Part shown: piece by piece, positions 23,564 to 28,551 of the stretch
How positions within the stretch are numbered: the first letter of the stretch is position 1
How the letters are laid out: every line of letters starts with the position of its first letter
Assembly (NCBI RefSeq): GCF_001280015.1
Contig: NZ_LGDV01000234.1
Location: forward strand, 1 to 28,551
Length of the DNA stretch: 28,551 nucleotides
Origin: Streptomyces sp. MMG1121
Lineage (GTDB): Bacteria; Actinomycetota; Actinomycetes; Streptomycetales; Streptomycetaceae
Direction of reading: 5' to 3'
Program-made: the position numbers and the translations under genes
The notes under the pieces: model-generated
Seen by the model: only the letters and a program-made list of their open reading frames with translations
What the model was told of the DNA's origin: nothing
Databases searched by the model: none

Positions 23564-23733
23564 GTGATTACGGCGTAATCACCCGAGCGGCGGGTGCCAC
23601 CAGCCGCCGCGCCGCCGCGGTGATTACGCCGTAATCAGCCGGCCGGCGGGTGCCATCGCCTTCCGAGTGATTACGCCGTAATCACTCGGCCCACGGCCGC
23701 CACGTGGCTCCCGGGTGATTACGCCGTAATCAC
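23564..23733. repeat. 19-bp palindromes, copies 10-13 (right end of the core)
   Basis: Copies at 23564-23582, 23620-23638 (last base G instead of C), 23667-23685 and 23715-23733, spaced 56, 47 and 48 bp in non-coding DNA between module 2 and the reductase gene. This is the densest non-coding cluster and a natural candidate for the main centromere-like site. The last copy is 13 bp from the end of the reductase gene. Confidence 0.9.
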
Positions 23734-23746
23734 CCGTCCGCCGGAG

Positions 23747-24511
23747 CTACAGCCCCGTGCCGCCGGAGGCGTCGATGCACTGGCCCGTGATCCAGCGGGA
23801 GTCCGCGGAGGCGAGGAAGGCTACGACGTCCGCGATGTCGGCCGGGTGGCCCATCCTGTCGAACACGGAGAACGCGGCATGCAGGGACTCGGCCTCGGGC
23901 GTGGCCCAGCGGCGCCGGTTCAGGTCCGTCGTGATGAAGCCCGGCGCCACACTGTTCACCGTGATCTGCCGCGGCCCCAACTCCTTGGCGAGCGTGCGGG
24001 TGAGGGCCTCCAGGGCCGCCTTGGCCATGGAGTAGGCGAGAGAGGTCGGCATGGCGACGCGGGTGGCCGCGGAGCTGATGTTGACGATACGGCCGCCCTC
24101 ACGCAGCCGCGCCAGCCCCTCCTGGACGAGGAAGAGCGGCGCCCGGGCATGGACGGCCATGAGCCGGTCGAAGTCCTGCGCGGTCACCTCGGACACCCCG
24201 CCCCGGACGTTGAAACCGGCGTTGTTGACCAGGATGTCGAGCGTGGCCGGCTCGCCCAGGGCGTGCAGGCCGGCGTCGAGCCGGTCGTACACCGTGCGGA
24301 CGTCGTCGGGCACTCCGAGCGGGCCGTGCAGCGGGAAGGCGCGCCCGCCGTCGTCGCTGATCCGGGCGACCGTCTCGTGGGCCGAGTCCTTGTCGCTGCC
24401 GTAGTGCACGGCGACGAGCGCGCCGTCCGCCGCGAGCCGGGTGGCGATCGCGCGGCCGATACCCCGCCCGGCTCCGGTGACCAGAGCCGTTCTGCCTGTC
24501 AGCGTGCCCAT
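23747..24511 (-). CDS. Short-chain dehydrogenase/reductase (GBL-island reductase)
   Basis: A 254-aa classical SDR. It has the cofactor motif TGAGRGIG at 12-19, NNAGF, the catalytic Ser in NISSAA, and Tyr160/Lys164 in YSMAK; the C-terminus IDASGGTGL is typical of 3-oxoacyl-ACP-reductase-like members. ATG at 24511 has GGGGGGAA upstream. It is divergent from the HAD-like gene with an ARE between. In GBL pathways a reductase reduces the 6-keto group or the butenolide, so a role in making the signal is plausible from context. A general tailoring reductase is the alternative. Confidence 0.87.
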   Translation of the reverse strand: MGTLTGRTALVTGAGRGIGRAIATRLAADGALVAVHYGSDKDSAHETVARISDDGGRAFPLHGPLGVPDDVRTVYDRLDAGLHALGEPATLDILVNNAGFNVRGGVSEVTAQDFDRLMAVHARAPLFLVQEGLARLREGGRIVNISSAATRVAMPTSLAYSMAKAALEALTRTLAKELGPRQITVNSVAPGFITTDLNRRRWATPEAESLHAAFSVFDRMGHPADIADVVAFLASADSRWITGQCIDASGGTGL

Positions 24512-24569
24512 CGTTCCCCCCGTGGCGTGAGCTCATCGGCCAACTCCCGCGAGGAGCATACGCTGTTGT

Positions 24570-24594
24570 AAAAACCGCTTACCCGGTTTAATCT
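24570..24594. promoter_or_regulatory. ARE-type GBL-receptor operator, reductase/HAD promoters
   Basis: AAAAACCGCTTACC followed by CGGTTT fits the ARE pattern ANAWACNNACYNNN-CGGTTT with two mismatches and has symmetric AAACCG/CGGTTT half-sites. It sits in the 126-bp divergent gap, 59 bp from the reductase start and 43 bp from the HAD-like start, so it could repress both. Confidence 0.75.
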
Positions 24595-24637
24595 TCCTGC
24601 ATTGTTTGTGCTGGCTCGACGTTAGGCGGGTTCTGCG

Positions 24638-25366
24638 GTGGCCTTGCGGCATCTGCGTCTGATCGCGGTGAACATCGACGGGGTATTGCTGAACGACACC
24701 TTCAGCCCGGTCATCCACCGGATGGTGGTGCGCAACGGCGGCGTCTACACCGCCGAGCTGGAGCGGTCGGTGCTCTCGCAGCCGCAGCTCAGGGCCGCGG
24801 CCGCGCTGGGGGTGCCGGGGACGCCCGAGGAGGTGGTGGCGGAGTACTTCCGCGAGCGCGCCGCCTACCTCGAGGACGACCCGGTCCGGGTCATGGAAGG
24901 GGCCGGCGCACTGCTGGAGCGGCTGCGTGCCACGGGTGCGCGGATGGTGTGCTACGGCGGGCTCGGCCGGAGCCACTTCGACCACCATCTCGGCACGTAC
25001 GCCTCGTACTTCGACGGGCCGGGCTATGTGTGCACCGACGCCTTCCGCCCCGGCGTCCGGGAGATCGCCGAGGAGGTCTTCGGGCTGCGCTGCGACCAGG
25101 CGCTGTTCATCGACGACGTGGCACGGGTGGCCGAGACCGCGCGGGAGCTGGGAGCGGCGTTCCTCGGGCACCCGACCTCCTACGAGCACAGCTTCCAGCG
25201 GGAGCTGATGCGCCGGGCCGGGGTGCGGCACCTGGTGGGGTCGCTGGACGACATCGACGAGCCGCTGGTGCGGGCCCTGGACGCCGAGGCGGCCGAAGGC
25301 CGCCTGTGGCCCGGGGAGGCCGCCGTCACGGGGCCCGCCGGACGGGGCGCGGCCGCCGGGGCCTGA
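24638..25366 (+). CDS. HAD-superfamily-like protein of a GBL locus
   Basis: A 242-aa HAD-fold protein. Motif I reads AVNIDGVLL, so the usual nucleophilic Asp of DxD is Asn12 while Asp14 is kept. Motif IV LFIDDVARVAE is clear. A cap-like region (about 30-80) follows PVIHRMVVRNGG. HAD-family genes are often found beside afsA-type genes, where they could remove phosphate from a butenolide phosphate intermediate. Whether this one is active is uncertain because of Asn12. GTG at 24638 has GGCGGG just upstream. A strong hairpin follows. Confidence 0.8.
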   Translation: MALRHLRLIAVNIDGVLLNDTFSPVIHRMVVRNGGVYTAELERSVLSQPQLRAAAALGVPGTPEEVVAEYFRERAAYLEDDPVRVMEGAGALLERLRATGARMVCYGGLGRSHFDHHLGTYASYFDGPGYVCTDAFRPGVREIAEEVFGLRCDQALFIDDVARVAETARELGAAFLGHPTSYEHSFQRELMRRAGVRHLVGSLDDIDEPLVRALDAEAAEGRLWPGEAAVTGPAGRGAAAGA

Positions 25367-25420
25367 ACGGACCGGGGGAGAACGGCTGGAATACAACAAA
25401 ACCCGCACGATGGATGGTTT

Positions 25421-25465
25421 CTGAGCCGGTACGGACGTCCGCCATGGATGTCCGTACCGGCTCAG
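25421..25465 (+). terminator. Strong hairpin after the HAD-like gene
   Basis: A perfect 16-bp stem, CTGAGCCGGTACGGAC with GTCCGTACCGGCTCAG, and a 13-nt loop, 54 bp after the stop. No U-tract. It probably terminates the HAD-like transcript, insulating the receptor gene. Its symmetry could also make it an operator. Confidence 0.7.
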
Positions 25466-25617
25466 GTCTACGACACCGGGACTTCGGGTAAATGCCTTAC
25501 GGTCGACCTGACCAGCAAGATTTCGCTCCGTCGAGGAGACCGGCACGGGGAGCCACCGCAAGGAGCGGGCAAACAATGGGGGAACTCGGCTCTGTCCTTT
25601 GTCAGAGCAGGAGGATA

Positions 25618-25642
25618 AGGTACCTCCTGGACGGTTTGTTTG
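25618..25642. promoter_or_regulatory. ARE-type operator upstream of the GBL receptor gene
   Basis: AGGTACCTCCTGGA followed by CGGTTTGTTT matches the ARE consensus at all but two fixed positions, with a perfect right half. It lies 64 bp before the receptor start codon, suiting autoregulation. The rest of 25367-25706 holds the hairpin above and no supported gene. Confidence 0.75.
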
Positions 25643-25706
25643 TTGGTGCTCCGATGTGTGGCTCCGGCTCGCGCGGCTCGGGTGCGCTTCAGGAAAGGGA
25701 GGTCCA

Positions 25707-26357
25707 GTGGCCCAGCAGGAACGTGCGGTCAGGACCCGTCGCGCAGTACTGGAGGCCGCCGCGGCAGTCTTCGCGGAGCACGGGTACACGGCGGCGACCG
25801 TCGCCGACATCCTCAAGACCGCCGGGGTGACCAAGGGCGCCCTGTACTTCCACTTCGACTCCAAGGAAGCGCTCGCCAAGGGCGTCCTGGAACTCCAGAC
25901 GGACCAGGCGCTCCCCGAGCAGGAGATCAAGCTCCAGGAGCTGATCGACGTCGCGATGTCGGTGGCCTACCGCCTGGTGCACGAGCCCCTGTTGCGGGCC
26001 GGTGCCCGGCTCTCGGCGGACCCCATCGGCCGCAGGCACTACGGCAGCGCCTGGCCGCTGTGGGTCGACATGCTCACCGACATCCTGACCGTGGCCCATC
26101 AGCGGGGCGAGACCCTGGCACACGTGGTGCCGCGCGAGGTCGCGGAGATGGTGGTCAGCTCGTTCAACGGGGTGCAGTTGTACGCCCAGTTGGAGACCGA
26201 CCTCAACGATGTCGAGTACCGGGCCTCGGTCCTGCTCAAGCACCTGCTGCCGTCCATCGCCTCGCCCGCGGTCCTGATGCGCCTGGACGTGGCCCCGGAC
26301 CGCGGCGCCCGCATCGCCCGCGAAGCCGTCCCGGTGCCGGCCCCGATTCCGGCCTGA
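25707..26357 (+). CDS. TetR-family gamma-butyrolactone receptor (ArpA/ScbR-like)
   Basis: A 216-aa regulator. The N-terminal helix-turn-helix (RTRRAVLEAAAAVFAEHGY, then TVADILKTAGVTKGALYFHF) is typical of ArpA-type receptors. The ligand-binding half contains the conserved Trp region SAWPLWVDMLTDIL, then FNGVQLYAQLETDL. It should bind ARE sites and release them when the GBL signal is present. GTG at 25707 follows GGGAGG; the frame is open upstream but without a ribosome site. The upstream ARE and the convergent afsA homologue support a signalling pair. A pseudo-receptor that binds antibiotics instead of GBL cannot be excluded. Confidence 0.9.
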   Translation: MAQQERAVRTRRAVLEAAAAVFAEHGYTAATVADILKTAGVTKGALYFHFDSKEALAKGVLELQTDQALPEQEIKLQELIDVAMSVAYRLVHEPLLRAGARLSADPIGRRHYGSAWPLWVDMLTDILTVAHQRGETLAHVVPREVAEMVVSSFNGVQLYAQLETDLNDVEYRASVLLKHLLPSIASPAVLMRLDVAPDRGARIAREAVPVPAPIPA

Positions 26358-26686
26358 GGCACGCGACGGCCAAGGCCCGTCCGGCCCGAGCGGCCGGCTG
26401 CGTGGGACGGGCCCGCCCTGACGGTGAACTGGCCCGCACAGCACGGCATTTGGGTCCTCGCCTTGCCCTTCGTCGCTGCCGTCCGGCCGTGCCCCCATAC
26501 GGCGGACAGCGACTGAAGCGACGCGGAGCCGAAATCCCCTGGGCCGGTGTCTCGTGTGGTGTGGCCCCCCCCGGTGGAACGCCGTGTACGCCGACCCGGC
26601 GTACACGGCGTCGGTGTGCCGCGGACCTCGTCGTACGACCCGTGCGCACCCGGTGCCACGGTGCCCCGGCCGGGGCACCGCATCGT
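26358..26686. other. Convergent intergenic region with stray ori2 iteron and hairpin
   Basis: No gene. It contains ACAGCGACTGAAGCGAC (26506-26522), identical to 17 bases of the ori2 inverted repeat though about 5 kb away, and a 31-bp hairpin (26580-26610). Confidence 0.6.
26580..26610. terminator. Bidirectional hairpin terminator, receptor / afsA homologue
   Basis: Perfect 14-bp arms CGCCGTGTACGCCG / CGGCGTACACGGCG with loop ACC, midway between two convergent genes. Very stable, no U-tract; position and symmetry suit termination from both sides. Confidence 0.78.
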
Positions 26687-27676
26687 TCAGGCCGTCGCCG
26701 GTGCCACGGCGACGGTCGAGGTGAAGACGACGGTGCCGTCCTGGCGGCCCGTCACCAGGACGTGTTCCCTGCCATCGGCGCACGGGGGCAGGGAACATGC
26801 CTCGATCATGCACGGGGCGTCCAGCTCCGCGTAGCGTGTGAACTCGCTGGTGATGCCCACCGGCAGGCAGTCCCGGCCGAGGAACGCGATGGTGGCCTGG
26901 CGGGCGGCCTCCAGCAGCACCATGCCCGGCACATGGTCGACGGGGTGGTCGAAGAGCACCGGGTGCCGGGTGTCCACCCGCAGTTGCCAGCAGTCGGGTG
27001 CCGGCACGGGGGACAGGACCACGCTCGTGGGGGAGAGGCGGCCGACGTGCTGCGGTGCGATCGGGCTCGTCAGCGGGATCGCCACCGCCTCGGAACCGAG
27101 CCGCTGGCCCCTCAGGCGCTCGTAGACGGCCGGCGAGGCGCAGGTGAAGGTGGCGCCGCCGGTCCCGGCGGGCTGTCCGTCGCGGTGGATCACGGCGTCG
27201 AAGTGGAGTCCGGCGAGGTTCTTGCCGCGGCGCTTGATGTCCGTGCAGGCGATCTCGATGACGACGGTCGCCGGCGCGGCGCCGATGCGCAGCTGTTCGG
27301 CATCGAGGTCGACCGAGAGGTCCCACATGAGGAAGTTGTGGCCGAGCGGGACGCCGAACTCCGTGTGCGCCACGAGGAGTCCCGCCTGGCGGATCGTTTC
27401 GGCGATCAGTAGCGGATCATGGTAGCCGTCGAGGCTAGCGAAAAAGCTGTGCAGTCGCGGCCACTGGGCGCTTACCGTGAAGTGCTGTTCGTCCACGCGC
27501 TCCCAGTCGGTCAGCACCACCTCGGCGATGCTGGCGCGGTGGACGAACTCCTTCGGGACCGTGGTGGTCAGAGACGGGTAACGGGGCTCGACGATTTCCT
27601 GCAGGCTCCTGAGGTCGCTCTCTGCGTACCGGATGGAGGGTGCGGCGGACTCGACACGGAACGTGCTCACAGACAT
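26687..27676 (-). CDS. AfsA-family gamma-butyrolactone synthase
   Basis: A 329-aa protein with two AfsA hotdog-type repeats. Repeat 1 has VHRASIAEVVLTDWERVDEQ at the start; repeat 2 has DHPVDHVPGMVLLEAARQA near residues 235-255. AfsA enzymes condense a beta-ketoacyl chain with dihydroxyacetone phosphate, the key step of A-factor-type signals. ATG at 27676 has AGGGGGAA upstream. An excellent ARE lies 58 bp before the start. With the receptor, reductase and HAD-like genes it makes a complete-looking signal locus. The chemical class of the signal (A-factor, SCB, IM-2 or other) cannot be told from sequence. Confidence 0.93.
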   Translation of the reverse strand: MSVSTFRVESAAPSIRYAESDLRSLQEIVEPRYPSLTTTVPKEFVHRASIAEVVLTDWERVDEQHFTVSAQWPRLHSFFASLDGYHDPLLIAETIRQAGLLVAHTEFGVPLGHNFLMWDLSVDLDAEQLRIGAAPATVVIEIACTDIKRRGKNLAGLHFDAVIHRDGQPAGTGGATFTCASPAVYERLRGQRLGSEAVAIPLTSPIAPQHVGRLSPTSVVLSPVPAPDCWQLRVDTRHPVLFDHPVDHVPGMVLLEAARQATIAFLGRDCLPVGITSEFTRYAELDAPCMIEACSLPPCADGREHVLVTGRQDGTVVFTSTVAVAPATA

Positions 27677-28041
27677 GCCTGTTCCCCCTGAGCGTCGTTG
27701 GCGTGTAACTGATGGTGTATCTCAGGCCTGTGAAGATACATACCACCCGGTTTACTTTCTAGCGGTACGAAGCCTTCCGCCCCACGAGTTCTGGAGCTAC
27801 TGCTTCCAGATCGGGTTTCCAGCCGGGTTTCGGGGACCCCGTCGGACGCGCCGGTGGCCGGCCTCGACCGGTTGGACCTCGGACGACGCCGTGGCCGACT
27901 CTAGCCCCTGTGCGGGGTTCGTCGTCCGGCTTCCCACCGCCCTTGGGGCGCTTGCCGTCGGGGTCCTCAAGTGATTCCTCAGTGCTTCTCGAGTGTCCTG
28001 ATCAACCATGGCCAAGGCTGTGATGAGGGGGGAAACGCCGG
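27677..28041. other. Divergent intergenic region, afsA homologue / carboxylase
   Basis: 365 bp with the ARE at its left part. GGGGGGA at 28027-28033 is the ribosome site of the epsilon-subunit gene. I see no other element; a minus-strand frame across it lacks family resemblance. Confidence 0.5.
27734..27758. promoter_or_regulatory. ARE-type operator upstream of the afsA homologue
   Basis: AGATACATACCACC followed by CGGTTT matches every fixed position of the ARE consensus, with ACTTT after it. It is the best of the three sites and sits at promoter distance from the afsA homologue. Confidence 0.85.
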
Positions 28042-28230
28042 ATGGAGAGCGTAGAAACCGTGCTTCGTGTGGAACGCGGGCAAGCCGGTGAAGAGGAGCT
28101 GGCCGCCATCGCGGTCGTGCTGCTCGCCCTGCGGGCCCGCGACCAGGAGGAGTCCGAGCAGCCGCCGTCGCCCGGCTGGAGCTGGTGGAAGCGGCCGCAC
28201 GGCTATGCGCCGCCCGACAGCTGGCGGTGA
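28042..28230 (+). CDS. accE: Acyl-CoA carboxylase epsilon subunit
   Basis: A 62-aa protein of the small epsilon-subunit family that stabilises actinobacterial acetyl/propionyl-CoA carboxylases. It has the typical acidic start (LRVERGQAGEEELAAIAVVL), an Arg/Glu middle and the C-terminal signature W...RPHGYAPPDSWR. It precedes a beta-subunit gene by 120 bp. Such extra carboxylases provide malonyl- or methylmalonyl-CoA for secondary metabolism, so an acyl or polyketide part may belong to the neighbouring cluster. Confidence 0.9.
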   Translation: MESVETVLRVERGQAGEEELAAIAVVLLALRARDQEESEQPPSPGWSWWKRPHGYAPPDSWR

Positions 28231-28271
28231 CTCGACCGCTACCCGAGGCGCACTCCACCGCAAGTAGACCT

Positions 28272-28287
28272 AACCGCACATGCGGTT
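28272..28287. promoter_or_regulatory. Operator-like palindrome before the beta-subunit gene
   Basis: AACCGCACATGCGGTT has perfect 7-bp arms around CA and is followed by TTAATTT. The CGGTTTTAATTT half resembles the right half of an ARE, but the left half fits poorly. It could be a weak or variant GBL-receptor site. Confidence 0.45.
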
Positions 28288-28350
28288 TTAATTTGGCTCG
28301 ATGGAACCGGGGCGGGATCTCCACAGTCTTGTCCCAGAAGGGGACCAGAG

Positions 28351-28551
28351 ATGGCGATGACGACTGCCCCCGCACCGGCCGGGACAGCGCCGGCCGACAT
28401 ACGCGGTCACGTGGCCGAGCTGCACGCGATACGGGCCCAGGCGACGGCCGGGCCGAGTGAGAAGGCGACGGCGGCGCAGCACGCCAAGGGCAAGCTGACG
28501 GCGCGGGAGCGGATAGAGCTGCTCCTGGATCCGGGTTCCTTCCAGGAGGTG
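28351..28551 (+). CDS. Acyl-CoA carboxylase carboxyltransferase beta subunit (5' part)
   Basis: The first 67 codons of a biotin-dependent carboxylase carboxyltransferase. After a variable Ala/Pro/Thr N-terminus it reads ELHAIRAQATAG, then AQHAKGKLTARERIELLLDPGSFQE, the characteristic start of AccB/PccB proteins. Substrate specificity (acetyl versus propionyl) depends on residues beyond the window edge. GGGGACCAGAG precedes ATG 28351. It runs off the right end. Confidence 0.92.
   Translation, partial: MAMTTAPAPAGTAPADIRGHVAELHAIRAQATAGPSEKATAAQHAKGKLTARERIELLLDPGSFQEV

Noticed and set aside
23600..23640. Additional protein-coding copies of the palindrome-encoded peptide after 23540
   Set aside because: The frames lack starts and ribosome sites, and the copies here are spaced by 56, 47 and 48 bp, not all multiples of three, so they are non-coding.
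14547..23733. CRISPR array
   Set aside because: Repeats are palindromic, irregularly spaced, often inside genes, and there are no cas genes or uniform spacers.
27797..28375. Minus-strand frame of 192 aa across the carboxylase region
   Set aside because: It overlaps a recognisable epsilon-subunit gene on the plus strand and has no ribosome site or known motif.

Overview
High-GC actinobacterial DNA, almost certainly Streptomyces: codon third positions are mostly G or C, GTG and TTG starts are common, and rare TTA codons occur in one regulator and one membrane protein. It reads as part of a large plasmid, or a plasmid integrated in a chromosome: a partition and replication core lies between a phenazine biosynthetic cluster and a gamma-butyrolactone (GBL) signalling island. 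A plasmid-borne phenazine cluster (esmeraldin, S. antibioticus) is a known precedent. The compound made here cannot be read from this window.

Region 1 (1-11.3 kb): a partial gene, adenosine kinase, a secreted beta-propeller-like protein, then phzC-phzD-phzE-phzF-phzG on the plus strand, ended by a strong hairpin. An O-methyltransferase reads divergently from phzB, which is followed by a Tat-exported multicopper oxidase. PhzC supplies DAHP; PhzE and PhzD convert chorismate to DHHA; PhzF, PhzB and PhzG build the phenazine core. The methyltransferase and oxidase are candidate tailoring enzymes, and adenosine kinase fits S-adenosylhomocysteine clearance.

Region 2 (11.3-14.65 kb): a small XRE regulator with a TTA codon, a two-TM membrane protein with a TTA codon, a translationally coupled pair of winged-helix proteins flanked by near-identical 20-bp repeats, and a non-coding stretch full of palindromes that leads into the parA promoter.

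Region 3 (14.65-23.74 kb): parA-parB, then two paralogous replication modules. Module 1 is origin-like DNA, primase-polymerase, SF3 helicase/primase and a small unknown protein. Module 2 is origin-like DNA, SF3 helicase/primase and a paralogous small protein, without primase-polymerase. The origins share one geometry but carry iterons that differ at one base (GGGAC versus GCGAC). Thirteen copies of a 19-bp palindrome, GTGATTACGSCGTAATCAC, are confined to this core. Six lie inside genes, always in the single open frame, encoding Gly-Asp-Tyr-Ala/Gly-Val-Ile-Thr. They are strong candidates for the plasmid's partition (parS-like) sites.

Region 4 (23.74-28.55 kb): an SDR reductase, a HAD-like protein, a TetR-type GBL receptor and an AfsA-family GBL synthase, with three good matches to the autoregulatory-element (ARE) consensus at their promoters. 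After these come an acyl-CoA carboxylase epsilon subunit and the start of a carboxyltransferase beta subunit, with a further operator-like palindrome between them. The simplest model is a mobile replicon carrying its own quorum-type signal circuit, which may also control the phenazine genes, though I saw no ARE inside that cluster.
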